DNA from: an uncultured Candidatus Hydrogenedens sp.
Lineage (GTDB): Bacteria; Desulfobacterota_D; UBA1144
Assembly: GCA_902609885.1 (NCBI GenBank)
Contig: CACLTT010000002.1
Location: 62,001 to 126,000 of the forward strand
Length of the DNA stretch: 64,000 nt
Direction: 5' to 3'
The notes under the pieces were generated by a model, which saw nothing but the letters and a program-made list of their open reading frames with translations, was not told the DNA's origin and did not search any database. The position numbers and the translations under genes are program-made. Positions 18,267 through 27,867 of this stretch are shown piece by piece (the first letter of the stretch is position 1; every line of letters starts with the position of its first letter).

Positions 18267-19508
18267 ATGAAAAAAATATTATATAAATTTAGAGTATTAG
18301 GTCCTTCGGTTTTATGGGCATCTGCTGCAATTGGTGTATCTCATATAGTTCAATCAACACGCGCTGGTGCTAACTTTGGATACATAATGTTAATTGCTGT
18401 AGTTATGGCAAACTTTATAAAGTACCCATTTTTTGAATTTTCAACTAGATATACAGTTGTGAAAAATGAAACGGTTTTAGACGGTTATAGGAAAATAGGT
18501 AGATGGGCTCTATATTTATTCACTTCTCTAACTTTTTTAACTATGTTTACAATACAAGCGGGTGTAACTAGAGTTACTGCAGCGATATTGAAAAACTGGC
18601 TTAATTTAGATTTTGGTTTTATTGCTTGTTCATTAATTATATTGACATTATGTATGGGACTGATCCTTTTTATAAAAAAACGATTATTTGACTCCTTCGT
18701 TAAGATATTAGTCTTAACATTAATAGTTTCTACATTAATATCATTATTTGTAACTTTTGATATGGATAAAGAAATTAGTCCAACATTTAATGAACCAAAA
18801 ATATTGTCTTATGCAGGAATAACTTTTTTAATAGCTCTTATTGGATGGATGCCGTCACCGCTAGATTTATCTGCATGGTCTTCAATTTGGATTATTGAAA
18901 AAAAAACAAGTGGTGTAGATGTTTCTTATGAAGATAATAAATTTGATTTTAATTTTTCATACATTTGGACTTCTATTTTAGCATGCGCTTTCATTATTTT
19001 GGGTGCTAATGTTTTTTATGGATCGGGAATTGATTTTGGAAGTTCTGCTACAAAATTTGTACAACAACTAGCAAAGCTTTATAGTTCTCTTGGACCATGG
19101 GCTGAAAATATTATTTTATTTACCGCATTTGCAACAATGTTTAGTACAACTCTTACATGTCTTGATGCTTTCCCTAGAGTTATAAAAAAATGCTATCAAT
19201 TATTGGTAACCAAAGAATCTGATAAAATCACAGAAAATATTTTGTTATTTGTTGTTATTGGAGGAACCATTATTACAATAGCATTTCTAGGATCACACAT
19301 GAGATTTCTCATTGATTTGGCAACCATATTATCATTCTTAACAGCTCCGTTCATAGCCATATTAAATTATAAGCTTATTTTCAATAATAATTTTCCATCA
19401 AAGTTTAAACCTGGTAAAAATTTAAAATTATTGGCAATTTTTGGGATAATTTTTTTGATATTTTTCAGTATTATATTTGTACTTAACCTTATGGGACTAT
19501 TTTTTTAA
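18267..19508 (+). CDS. Nramp-related transporter lacking canonical metal-site motifs
   Basis: 413 aa, about eleven hydrophobic helices of the LeuT-fold Nramp/SLC11 type. TM1 reads GPSVLWASAAIGVSHIVQ where true Nramps have the metal-binding DPGN; TM6 reads GWMPSPLDLSAW where they have MPH. It is therefore a divergent branch whose substrate may not be Mn2+/Fe2+. Next to bolA and grxD, which act in iron homeostasis, so a link to metal handling is possible but inferred. Confidence 0.8.
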   Translation: MKKILYKFRVLGPSVLWASAAIGVSHIVQSTRAGANFGYIMLIAVVMANFIKYPFFEFSTRYTVVKNETVLDGYRKIGRWALYLFTSLTFLTMFTIQAGVTRVTAAILKNWLNLDFGFIACSLIILTLCMGLILFIKKRLFDSFVKILVLTLIVSTLISLFVTFDMDKEISPTFNEPKILSYAGITFLIALIGWMPSPLDLSAWSSIWIIEKKTSGVDVSYEDNKFDFNFSYIWTSILACAFIILGANVFYGSGIDFGSSATKFVQQLAKLYSSLGPWAENIILFTAFATMFSTTLTCLDAFPRVIKKCYQLLVTKESDKITENILLFVVIGGTIITIAFLGSHMRFLIDLATILSFLTAPFIAILNYKLIFNNNFPSKFKPGKNLKLLAIFGIIFLIFFSIIFVLNLMGLFF

Positions 19509-19510
19509 GT

Positions 19511-19516
19511 TATAAT
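19511..19516 (+). promoter_or_regulatory. -10 box (TATAAT) for bolA-grxD
   Basis: TATAAT overlapping the first possible ATG (19515) and 7 nt before the second (19524). If used, it rules out the upstream ATG as a start and gives a leaderless bolA message. Confidence 0.55.
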
Positions 19517-19523
19517 GTATGAT

Positions 19524-19754
19524 ATGAATGAAGAATATATTAAAGATAAAATCCAAAAAGGTATAAATTGTACCTCTATAAATGTGACAGGTGATGGAAC
19601 TCATTTTGAAGCAATAATTATAAGTTCAGAATTTGATGGAAAAAATACTTTGGAAAGACATAAGATGGTTTATTCTGTCTTACAAGAAGAGATGAAAGAG
19701 GCAATTCACGCACTTTCAATGAAAACACTAACGATAGAAGAATCTAAAAGTTAA
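19524..19754 (+). CDS. BolA family protein
   Basis: About 76 aa. The core [18 protein letters not shown] and [11 protein letters not shown], with the conserved His in each, matches small BolA/YrbA proteins, which bind a [2Fe-2S] cluster together with a monothiol glutaredoxin. Its partner grxD follows 25 nt downstream, the classic pairing. Start at 19524 is preferred because a TATAAT box covers the upstream ATG at 19515; the longer form would add only three residues. Confidence 0.9.
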   Translation: MNEEYIKDKIQKGINCTSINVTGDGTHFEAIIISSEFDGKNTLERHKMVYSVLQEEMKEAIHALSMKTLTIEESKS

Positions 19755-19779
19755 TCTTAAATTAACACAGGAGAAAAAA

Positions 19780-20088
19780 ATGAATAATACTACTGATGAA
19801 ATAAAAAAAACTATTAGTGAAAATAAAATTGTTTTATATATGAAAGGAACTCCTGAAAGCCCGCAGTGTGGATTTTCTGCCAAAGTTGTTCAAATATTAA
19901 ATGACATAGGAACAATTTTCATATCATATGATGTTTTAGCTGATCCGGAGCTAAGATCAGGTATCAAAGAGTTTTCCAATTGGCCAACTATACCCCAGCT
20001 CTATGTTAATGGAGAGTTTGTAGGTGGATGTGATATTTGCATTGAACTATATGAGAAAGGTGAACTTGCAAATATTTTAGATAATTAA
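19780..20088 (+). CDS. grxD: Monothiol glutaredoxin (Grx4 type)
   Basis: 102 aa, thioredoxin fold. Active site CGFS in [10 protein letters not shown], then [19 protein letters not shown] for glutathione binding. This class binds a bridging [2Fe-2S] cluster and delivers it or senses iron with BolA. Ribosome site AGGAG precedes the ATG. It shares one base with the polA start (TAATG). Confidence 0.95.
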   Translation: MNNTTDEIKKTISENKIVLYMKGTPESPQCGFSAKVVQILNDIGTIFISYDVLADPELRSGIKEFSNWPTIPQLYVNGEFVGGCDICIELYEKGELANILDN

Positions 20089-22745
20089 TGTCAAAACATC
20101 TCTTTATTTTGGATGCAAGCTCATATGTTTTCAGAGCATATCATGCTATAGGTTTACTTACTAATTCAAAAGGTTTCCCAACAAATGCAATTTTTGGATT
20201 TATTAATATGTTTAATAGGTTTATCCAAGATTTTAATCCAGAATATTTTGTAGCAGTTTTTGATTCGGGTGGCAAATCTTTTAGAAATGAAATTTATGAT
20301 GATTATAAAGCAAATAGAGGCGAAGCCCCTGAGGACATATCTCTTCAATTTCCAAAAATTATTGAGTATCTAAAGCTTAGAGGAATTTGTGTTATGTCAC
20401 GTGAAAATTTTGAGGCTGATGATATCATTGGATCTTTATCAAAAAAATTTCAAAGTAAAAATAAAATAACAATTATCTCAGGGGACAAAGATTTTACACA
20501 GCTGATAAATAAAAAAACAATCATGCTTGATACAATGAAAAACAAAATATCTGATGATAAAGAGGTCTTATCAAAATATGGTCTAAAGCCAGAGCAAATG
20601 ATTGATTACTTTTCATTAGTTGGTGATTCGATTGACAATATTCCTGGAGTTAGAGGTATAGGCCCAAAGACAGCACAATCTCTAATACATAAATTTAAAA
20701 CTTTAGACAATTTATATAAAAATATCAAAAAAGTTGACAAAGAGAGAATAAAAAATTTATTAGAAGAAAATAAAGAGCTCGCATACATTAGCAAAGAATT
20801 AGTAACTATCAATACAAATTTAGAAATAACAGACGATTTCAATCAATTTAAGATTTCTTCTTCAAACAATGAAGAACTTAATAATTTTTTTAAATATTTA
20901 GAATTTGATTCGATGATTGAGAATGATGAAAAACAAACTTCTAGAAATGCAAAATATTCAATAATCAATAATGAGAAGGATTTTTTGAAACTTAAAAAGT
21001 CTCTATCTAAAATTAAAGAGTTTTCACTTGACCTTGAAACTACTTCAATTAATGCATTAGATGCCGAAATAGTAGGCATTGCGATTTCCTATAATCCAGA
21101 TGAAGGTTTTTATATTCCATTAAGTCATGAGACAGATATTGATCAATTAGATTTAAATTATGTTTTAGAAAACTTAAAAGAAATTTTAGAAAGCAAAAAA
21201 ATAAAAAAAATTGGTCAGAATTTAAAATATGAAATCTTAGTCTTTAAAAATTATTCAATTCATTTAGGGGGTATATATTTTGATACTATGGTCGCCTCAC
21301 ACTTTCTAGACAGCTCCCTTCAGAGCTATAGTTTGGATAACCTGTCTAGAAGATTTTTAGATCACAAAATGCTGAGTTATAAAGATATAACTAAGATTGA
21401 AAAGAAAGAAATTGCTTTTAAAGAAGTTCCAGTAGAAGTAGCTATGAACTATGCATGCGAAGATTCAGATATCACCTATAAACTATATAGTATATTCAAA
21501 GATAAATTATTAGATAAAGATTTATTAGGGCAATTTCAAAAGAATGAGATGCCATTCGTTTCAGTTTTAGCAAATTTAGAATCAAACGGTGTTTATATAG
21601 ATTCTAAAAAGCTTAATATCATCTCAGCAAAATTTGAAAAAAAAATTAGTAAAATCGAAAAAAAAATATATAAAGTAGTAGAATATGAATTTAATATTAA
21701 TTCAACTCTTCAGCTAAGAGATATCTTGTTTAATAAGTTAAAACTCAAGCCTTTTAAAAAAACAAAAAAAGGAGAGTTTTCTACAGATTCAGAATCTTTA
21801 CAAAGTATTGAAGATCAGCACAGTATAATAAGAGAAATATTGGCTTATCGTTTCTACACAAAATTAAAATCTACTTATCTCGATTCTTTACCTGAATTGA
21901 TTAATTTTAATTCAAATAGGGTACATACATCTTATAATCAAACTGGAACCTCTACTGGAAGGCTATCATCAAGTAGCCCGAATTTACAAAATATTCCAAT
22001 AAAAACTGATGAAGGTAAACAGATTCGAGAATCTTTTTCTTCCCCTAAGAACGATTCAGTTATTATTTCAGCAGATTATTCACAGATTGAACTCAGGTTG
22101 CTTGCACATTTTTCTAGTGATCCAACAATGCTTAAAAGTTATAAAAATAATGAAGATATTCATTTAAATACTGCATCGGAAATTTTTGAAATGCCAATTA
22201 ATAAAATAACTTCTCAACAAAGAAGTTTAGCTAAAACAATTAACTTTGGAATTATTTATGGTATCGGACCAAAAAGATTATCATTGCAAATAGATAGTGA
22301 TATAAAGACAGCAAGAGAGTATATTGAAAAATATTTTGCAAGGTATTCTAAAGTTAAAAATTATTTTGAAGAAACAATCAATTTTACAAGAGAAAATGGA
22401 TATATTGAGACAATATTAAATCGTAAAAGATATTTAAAAGATATAAATTCAAAAAATTTTATATTAAGATCTGCAAATGAAAGGGCTGCGATTAATACTC
22501 CAATACAAGGCTCTGCCGCTGATGTTATAAAATTAGCGATGATTGATATAAACAGAGATAAAGAACTTCAACATTATGCAAGATTAGTTATCCAGGTACA
22601 TGATGAACTTGTTTTTGAATGTAAAAAAGATAAAGTAGAATATGTATCAAGAAAAGTTAAAAATTATATGGAAAATTCAATCAAAATAAAAGTTCCACTA
22701 AAAGTTGATATTAAAAAAGGACAATCATGGTCAGATGCACATTAA
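20088..22745 (+). CDS. polA: DNA polymerase I
   Basis: 885 aa with all three domains. The 5'-nuclease starts FILDASSYVFRAYHA and includes SGDKDFTQL. The 3'-5' exonuclease keeps its first motif (SLDLETTS), so proofreading should be active. The polymerase domain has SADYSQIELRLLAH, the RSLAKTINFGIIYG finger helix and QVHDELVFE. ATG overlaps the grxD stop by one base; the end overlaps dacB by 19 nt. Confidence 0.97.
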   Translation: MSKHLFILDASSYVFRAYHAIGLLTNSKGFPTNAIFGFINMFNRFIQDFNPEYFVAVFDSGGKSFRNEIYDDYKANRGEAPEDISLQFPKIIEYLKLRGICVMSRENFEADDIIGSLSKKFQSKNKITIISGDKDFTQLINKKTIMLDTMKNKISDDKEVLSKYGLKPEQMIDYFSLVGDSIDNIPGVRGIGPKTAQSLIHKFKTLDNLYKNIKKVDKERIKNLLEENKELAYISKELVTINTNLEITDDFNQFKISSSNNEELNNFFKYLEFDSMIENDEKQTSRNAKYSIINNEKDFLKLKKSLSKIKEFSLDLETTSINALDAEIVGIAISYNPDEGFYIPLSHETDIDQLDLNYVLENLKEILESKKIKKIGQNLKYEILVFKNYSIHLGGIYFDTMVASHFLDSSLQSYSLDNLSRRFLDHKMLSYKDITKIEKKEIAFKEVPVEVAMNYACEDSDITYKLYSIFKDKLLDKDLLGQFQKNEMPFVSVLANLESNGVYIDSKKLNIISAKFEKKISKIEKKIYKVVEYEFNINSTLQLRDILFNKLKLKPFKKTKKGEFSTDSESLQSIEDQHSIIREILAYRFYTKLKSTYLDSLPELINFNSNRVHTSYNQTGTSTGRLSSSSPNLQNIPIKTDEGKQIRESFSSPKNDSVIISADYSQIELRLLAHFSSDPTMLKSYKNNEDIHLNTASEIFEMPINKITSQQRSLAKTINFGIIYGIGPKRLSLQIDSDIKTAREYIEKYFARYSKVKNYFEETINFTRENGYIETILNRKRYLKDINSKNFILRSANERAAINTPIQGSAADVIKLAMIDINRDKELQHYARLVIQVHDELVFECKKDKVEYVSRKVKNYMENSIKIKVPLKVDIKKGQSWSDAH

Positions 22746-23944
22746 TTCTAGTACTTTCCATAGTATTTGTTCCCATAGTTTTTGCAAGCTCAATCCAAGA
22801 TTTAATAAATAATCAATCAAAAATTTCACCAAATATATCTATATCAATTAAAAATATTACTAAGAATAAGATGATAGTTAGTCATAGATATAAAGCTAGA
22901 ATGATTCCCGCTTCAAACCAAAAAATATTAACAACCCTAACTGGTTTGGAGTTTCTTGGCCCAAATTATAAATTCCAGACACACATTTATTTTATCGACT
23001 CAATAGATGATTCAGGCATTTACAAAGGAGATATTTATATTGATACTAAAGGTGACCCATCGCTAACGAGTAAAAAAATAAAAAAAGTTATCTTATTCTT
23101 TAAACAGAAAGGAATAAAAGAGATTAATGGAAATTTGGTAATAAATAATAATTATTTTGAAAAACCTTTTTATAATAAGACATGGAAATCATCTTGGAAA
23201 GGATTATCTTGGGCCCCATATATATCATCAGTTGCAGTTGATAATAATCTATATTTAAAAGATGAGACTCTATATCTGACAGACAATCCTTTATATCTGC
23301 TAGGCGTAATATTTAAAAAACAGATGAGGTCGAATGGTATTAAATTTAAAGGACAAATACAATTAATGAATATTTCAAACTCAATTAAACTTAATCCAAA
23401 AAAAACCAAATATAGCATTGATTCCAAAGAATTATCCGAATTAATTTATGTTGTTAATAAACAAAGTAACAATTTATATGCAGAGCACATTTTTAAAAAA
23501 ATTTCAGCAAATTACTTTAGAAAGAGTGGCTCATGGGGCGATTCCCAAAAAATTATGAGATTTTTCCTTAATAAGAAAGTTAAAATTCATAATTCAGAAT
23601 TTAATATCGAAGATGGATCTGGTTTATCTAAATATAATAGGGTTACAACAAATTCTATTATAAATTTGCTTGAATATGCAACTAAAAAAGATTACTTTAA
23701 TGACTTCTATAACTCACTTCCAATTGCAGGACTTGATGGAACATTATTAAAGAGATTCAAATTAAAGCCACTTTATAAAAACATGCGTGCGAAAACTGGT
23801 TATATAAAAGGTGTAAGCTCTTTGTCCGGTTATTTTTATGGTAAAAATAATGATTTATATATATTTTCAATAATTGTAAATGATTATAATTATTCAATTA
23901 GAAATTTTATAGAAAAGATTCTGACAAAAATATATTATTTATAA
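22727..23944 (+). CDS. dacB: D-alanyl-D-alanine carboxypeptidase/endopeptidase (PBP4)
   Basis: Periplasmic S13 peptidase that trims or opens peptidoglycan cross-links. 405 aa with an N-terminal signal peptide (hydrophobic residues 4-20, cut near VFASS). Penicillin-binding motifs: SxxK in PASNQK, SxN in KQSNNLYAE, and KTG in RAKTGYIKG. The start lies inside polA, 19 nt before its stop. Its end overlaps convergent ksgA by 6 nt. Confidence 0.9.
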   Translation: MVRCTLILVLSIVFVPIVFASSIQDLINNQSKISPNISISIKNITKNKMIVSHRYKARMIPASNQKILTTLTGLEFLGPNYKFQTHIYFIDSIDDSGIYKGDIYIDTKGDPSLTSKKIKKVILFFKQKGIKEINGNLVINNNYFEKPFYNKTWKSSWKGLSWAPYISSVAVDNNLYLKDETLYLTDNPLYLLGVIFKKQMRSNGIKFKGQIQLMNISNSIKLNPKKTKYSIDSKELSELIYVVNKQSNNLYAEHIFKKISANYFRKSGSWGDSQKIMRFFLNKKVKIHNSEFNIEDGSGLSKYNRVTTNSIINLLEYATKKDYFNDFYNSLPIAGLDGTLLKRFKLKPLYKNMRAKTGYIKGVSSLSGYFYGKNNDLYIFSIIVNDYNYSIRNFIEKILTKIYYL

Positions 23945-24748
23945 AATATTAAACAATTTTAAATATTGATCAGGAGTCAAGTTTTCTGGCCTCACATCAT
24001 CTTTAATCTTTAAAAATTTAAATTTTTGTAGTAATAATTGTTTATCATATTCGATTGATAAATTATTTATCAATTTCCTTCTATTTGATTGAAAAGCTAA
24101 AAATAGGAAAGCATTTAATTTTTTTATATCCTTAATATTGAATTCACTTATCTTAGGAATTATATGTAGCATAGTAGATTTTATTTTAGGCTGAGGCCAA
24201 AAATCTGATTGATTTAGATTAAGGAACTCTTCAATCTGAAAAAGACAATTAATTTTAGTTGATAACTGACTCTTCTTAGTTTTTTTTGCAATTATTTTAT
24301 CAGCCACTTCTTTTTGAAACATAAAGAGTGCTTTAGTACTACTTCCAATAAAAGAGTCGATATAATTCATAAGTATTTTAGTGGCAATATTATAAGGAAG
24401 ATTACCAAATATTAATGTTTTATCATTAACATATTCTTTAAGATCTATTTTTAAAACATCTTTATTGATTATTTTAAAATTACTATCATTAGAATATTTT
24501 TTTTGTAAGTTTTTATATAGTTTTTTATCTTTCTCTATACAAATCAACATAAGTTTTTTATTAGCTTGTTTTAATTTATCTGTAATTGCCCCAAGACCAG
24601 GTCCAATTTCAACTACCCTATTAATTTCTTTACTAGTAATAAAATCAATTATTTTATTAATTAAGTCTTTATTAGAAAGAAAATTTTGTCCATAATCTTT
24701 TCTAGGGTAAAGATCAAGATAGGTTAAATTTTTTTTAATCGTTGCCAT
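23939..24748 (-). CDS. ksgA: 16S rRNA (adenine1518/1519-N6)-dimethyltransferase
   Basis: Late 30S maturation factor, 269 aa. SAM site VVEIGPGLGAITDKL and catalytic motif GNLPYNIATKIL are clear, preceded by the family's KDYGQNFLSN opening. Last gene of the long prs-to-ksgA minus-strand series; its start overlaps the ftsB-like gene by 14 nt. Confidence 0.96.
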   Translation of the reverse strand: MATIKKNLTYLDLYPRKDYGQNFLSNKDLINKIIDFITSKEINRVVEIGPGLGAITDKLKQANKKLMLICIEKDKKLYKNLQKKYSNDSNFKIINKDVLKIDLKEYVNDKTLIFGNLPYNIATKILMNYIDSFIGSSTKALFMFQKEVADKIIAKKTKKSQLSTKINCLFQIEEFLNLNQSDFWPQPKIKSTMLHIIPKISEFNIKDIKKLNAFLFLAFQSNRRKLINNLSIEYDKQLLLQKFKFLKIKDDVRPENLTPDQYLKLFNIL

Positions 24749-25028
24749 GCATTACTTTTTCTTTTTTTATAAATTTATACACGACATCTCCGTCATATAT
24801 CATTCCAAGTTTTTTTCTTACGGTTAATAATATATAAGATTCATTTTCATTTAACATTTTTATCTCTTTCCTGAGAATCATATTTTGGCTTTCTAATTTT
24901 TTATTATTTTTTAATGTTAGATAATTCTTATTACTTAAAAGATTAATTTGGTATGAGTTATTTATTAATACTCCAATTAATAGGCTAACGAACAAAACAA
25001 ATATCACCCTAAATAATTTTTTATCCAT
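24735..25028 (-). CDS. ftsB: FtsB/DivIC-like septum protein
   Basis: 97 aa: a short cytoplasmic N-terminus, one transmembrane helix (about residues 7-25), a coiled coil rich in Lys/Asn/Glu (about 32-65), and a small end domain with the family pattern ARKKLGMI-like VRKKLGMIYDGDVVYKF. In E. coli FtsB forms the FtsQLB complex that activates septal peptidoglycan synthesis. Overlaps neighbours on both sides (1 nt and 14 nt). Confidence 0.78.
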   Translation of the reverse strand: MDKKLFRVIFVLFVSLLIGVLINNSYQINLLSNKNYLTLKNNKKLESQNMILRKEIKMLNENESYILLTVRKKLGMIYDGDVVYKFIKKEKVMHGND

Positions 25029-25696
25029 CAGACATACCCTAATAAAAAAGGATTAGATTTTTTTTCTATACCAATTTGCGTTTCAGGACCATGTCCTGGA
25101 AAAAGAATTGTTTCATCAGGGAGATTCATTATTTTATTAGTAATATTTCCTATAAGATCTTCCATATTTGTTCCCCCAGTTAAATCTACTCTCCCTACGC
25201 TTCCTGCGAAAACAGTATCACCACATATTATAAAGTCATTTTCAAGATTACTATTATTCTGCTTAGAAAAGTAAAAACATAAACTTCCCGGGGAATGTCC
25301 AGGGACCAGTAAGGAAGAAAATTTGAAACCACCAAAGCTCAATGTTTCGTTATCATTTATAAAACTATCTACATCGGGAATTTCAGGATTAGAAAATTCT
25401 TCCAGTCCGAATCTATTTGATGCTTCCACCATAACATTTAATATTGGAAGCTCAAATTCATGAATGTAGAATTTTGCGGAATATTTCTTCTTAAAATATT
25501 GAACTCCATATACGTGATCTAAATGAGCGTGTGTATTGATTATTACAAGTTTTTTAAAACTAATTTTTTTTATTTGTTCTTCAATTTCATTTATTTGACT
25601 ACCTGGATCAATAAGAATTAGTTCATCTGAAATATCATCGTTCAATAAATAGGAATTTTCAACAAATGCACCACCTGGTATGACAATCAAGTTCAT
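25028..25696 (-). CDS. Metallo-beta-lactamase-fold hydrolase (glyoxalase II-like)
   Basis: 222 aa, cytoplasmic. Zn motif NTHAHLDHVYG, then a second His in VPGHSPGSLCFYF, the bridging Asp in ICGDTVFAGSVGR and the last His in FPGHGPET. This is the YcbL/GloB-like clade; the substrate could be hydroxyacylglutathione or another thioester. Embedded between rplI and ftsB with tight spacing. Confidence 0.85.
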   Translation of the reverse strand: MNLIVIPGGAFVENSYLLNDDISDELILIDPGSQINEIEEQIKKISFKKLVIINTHAHLDHVYGVQYFKKKYSAKFYIHEFELPILNVMVEASNRFGLEEFSNPEIPDVDSFINDNETLSFGGFKFSSLLVPGHSPGSLCFYFSKQNNSNLENDFIICGDTVFAGSVGRVDLTGGTNMEDLIGNITNKIMNLPDETILFPGHGPETQIGIEKKSNPFLLGYV

Positions 25697-25730
25697 TTGT
25701 TTTTAGATTACAATAAATTAATGTTAGGTG

Positions 25731-26177
25731 TCAATTTGATTCTTTGATAACTTCTATTTGTTTATTTATATAAAAATTTTTATAAAGTTTAATTCTAATT
25801 TCATATTTACCTAGAGAAGCAATTTGTGTTTTGATCTCAATATTTTTTTTTTCAATCTTAATACCATATTTATTTAATTCTGAAGAAATTTTAGAATTAG
25901 TAATAGATCCAAATAATTTGCCATTGTTTTCTTTTGCTTTAATGAATATATCTAAATCATTAATTTTCTTCTCTATAATTTTAGCATTATCTCGTAGCTG
26001 GTCTTCTTTTCTTTCGATAGATTTATTTCTCTGATTTAAAAGATTGATATTCTTGCTGGTTGCTTCTTCAGCCATTTTCTTAGGAATAAGAAAGTTTTTT
26101 GCTTGACCATCAGGTACCTCCACTATATCACCTTTACTACCAAGCTTTTTTATAGTTTCTAGTAAAATAACTTTCAT
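25731..26177 (-). CDS. rplI: 50S ribosomal protein L9
   Basis: 148 aa, two globular domains joined by a long helix. N-terminal signature MKVILLETIKKLGSKGDIV and DGQAKNFLIPKKMA are diagnostic. Third gene of rpsF-rpsR-rplI, separated from rpsR by 3 nt. Confidence 0.97.
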   Translation of the reverse strand: MKVILLETIKKLGSKGDIVEVPDGQAKNFLIPKKMAEEATSKNINLLNQRNKSIERKEDQLRDNAKIIEKKINDLDIFIKAKENNGKLFGSITNSKISSELNKYGIKIEKKNIEIKTQIASLGKYEIRIKLYKNFYINKQIEVIKESN

Positions 26178-26180
26178 AAA

Positions 26181-26426
26181 TTATTTATGATTTACTGTAT
26201 AAGGAAGTAGCGCCATATGTCTAGCTTTCTTTATTTCTCTTGATATAATTCTTTGTTGCGATGCTGAGTTCCCAGTCATTCTTCTAGGCGCAATTTTTTT
26301 CCTCTCTGTAATAAAATTTTGAAGAAGTTCAACATTCTTATAATTTATATCAACGTCTCCTTCTAAAAGCTTTGAAGGCTTCTTTCTAGGTTGTTTTCTT
26401 TTATCATATTCCTTTCTTTCTGCCAT
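26181..26426 (-). CDS. rpsR: 30S ribosomal protein S18
   Basis: 81 aa. Core [20 protein letters not shown] and [20 protein letters not shown] identify S18, the partner of S6 on the platform of the 30S subunit. A strong ribosome site (AAGGAG) precedes the ATG. Confidence 0.97.
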   Translation of the reverse strand: MAERKEYDKRKQPRKKPSKLLEGDVDINYKNVELLQNFITERKKIAPRRMTGNSASQQRIISREIKKARHMALLPYTVNHK

Positions 26427-26435
26427 GATAACTCC

Positions 26436-26726
26436 TTATTTTTTATCAATTAAAAATCTTAAAACACTAGTTTTCTCAAAGCTTAGTATTTTTTCAACTT
26501 CGCCAATACATTCAGCATTACACTTAGTTTCAATTATATAGTAAGTTCCATCAGAATGGTTGTTAATTGTATAAGCCAATTTTCTATCAGCCCATTTTTC
26601 AAACTTAGATAATTCAGAACCAAACTTATCTTTAATTGTATTAGTTATTTTATCAGAGAGCTCACTGTATTGACTGGCATCAATATTCTTTGGAACTATG
26701 AATAAAATTTCATAGTTATTAGTCAT
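26436..26726 (-). CDS. rpsF: 30S ribosomal protein S6
   Basis: 96 aa, opening NNYEILFIVPKN and containing WADRKLAYTINNHSDGTYYI, both typical of S6. It has no long acidic tail. AGGAGG lies 9 nt before the ATG and is partly covered by a predicted leader hairpin. Confidence 0.96.
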   Translation of the reverse strand: MTNNYEILFIVPKNIDASQYSELSDKITNTIKDKFGSELSKFEKWADRKLAYTINNHSDGTYYIIETKCNAECIGEVEKILSFEKTSVLRFLIDKK

Positions 26727-26738
26727 ATCTTATGACCT

Positions 26739-26776
26739 CCTGTTATGGTCTGCTGGCCAAATGTTATGGCAACAGG
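26739..26776 (-). promoter_or_regulatory. Leader hairpin covering the rpsF ribosome site (candidate S6:S18 autoregulatory element)
   Basis: On the minus strand CCTGTT pairs with AACAGG across 26 nt, with an inner stem GCCA/TGGC. The 3' arm includes the first three bases of the AGGAGG site. rpsF leaders in many bacteria carry an S6:S18-binding RNA at this position; I do not see the conserved CCG loop, so the assignment is tentative. Confidence 0.4.
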
Positions 26777-26778
26777 TT

Positions 26779-27867
26779 TCATGTATTATACCTAAAGTGA
26801 ATCATATCTCCATCTTCTACTATATAATCTTTACCTTCAGATTTGAGATAGCCTAGCTTTTTTGCTTCATCTTCACTTCCTACATTAACAAAATCTGAAT
26901 ACTTGATAACTTCTGCTTTGATAAAACCTTTTTGAAAATCCGAATGAATTTTCCCTGCAGCTATAGGTGCCTTTGACTGATTTATTATACTCCAAGCCCT
27001 ACATTCCTTTGGACCAGCTGTATAAAATGTTATTAAATTTAGATATTTATAAGCTTTATTTATTAAAAGATCCAGCCCAGTTTTTTTGATATTGTATTCA
27101 CTCAAAAACATTTGTTTCTCGGTATTTTCAAGATCTCTTATTTCATTCTCTAGAAGACCATATATTTCAACAAAAGTTTCACCTTCTGATTCTATTATTT
27201 TTTTTAATTCTTTGATTTTTGAATTATCTATTTGATTATCTCCATAATTTAGTACATATATAACAGGTTTTGATGATATTAAATTTAAACTGGTAATTAT
27301 TTTTTTTTGATTACTGTCAAAATCATTTACATCTATTCTTTTTCCCTTATTTAATGTATTCATCAGAGTTTGTACAAGTTCATATTCAAGAATAGAATCC
27401 TTATTGCCACTTTTTTTATTTTTTTCTAATTTTAAAATTCTTTTTTCAAGAATTTGTATATCGCTATAACATAGTTCTAAGTTTATAACTTCCATGTCAC
27501 GCATAGGATCCACAGAATTAAAAACATGTGTTACATCATCTTCAAAGCATCGCAAGACATGTGCAATCGCATCAACTTCCCTAATATTCCCCAAAAACTT
27601 ATTTCCTAATCCTTCACCTTCACTAGCACCTTTAACTAATCCAGCAATATCTACAAATTTTAATGATGTATAAATTTTACTATCTGGTTTAAATACTTCT
27701 ACAAGATAATCTAGTCTATCATCAGGTACATCGACAATAGCAATATTTGGGTCAATAGTTGTAAAAGGAAAATTACCTGAATCTGCTGCGGCGTTTGTTA
27801 GGGCCGAAAAAATTGTTGACTTTCCAACGTTAGGTAACCCAACAATGCCGCAGCTAAGAGAACTCAT
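26779..27867 (-). CDS. ychF: Redox-regulated ATPase/GTPase YchF (OLA1 family)
   Basis: 362 aa Obg-family nucleotide-binding protein, associated with ribosomes. P-loop [15 protein letters not shown]2/G3 FPFTTIDPN and [20 protein letters not shown], a coiled-coil insert, and the C-terminal TGS-like domain ending [11 protein letters not shown]. Adjacent to hppA with no gap. The linkage to pth and ribosomal protein genes is common in bacteria. Confidence 0.96.
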   Translation of the reverse strand: MSSLSCGIVGLPNVGKSTIFSALTNAAADSGNFPFTTIDPNIAIVDVPDDRLDYLVEVFKPDSKIYTSLKFVDIAGLVKGASEGEGLGNKFLGNIREVDAIAHVLRCFEDDVTHVFNSVDPMRDMEVINLELCYSDIQILEKRILKLEKNKKSGNKDSILEYELVQTLMNTLNKGKRIDVNDFDSNQKKIITSLNLISSKPVIYVLNYGDNQIDNSKIKELKKIIESEGETFVEIYGLLENEIRDLENTEKQMFLSEYNIKKTGLDLLINKAYKYLNLITFYTAGPKECRAWSIINQSKAPIAAGKIHSDFQKGFIKAEVIKYSDFVNVGSEDEAKKLGYLKSEGKDYIVEDGDMIHFRYNT

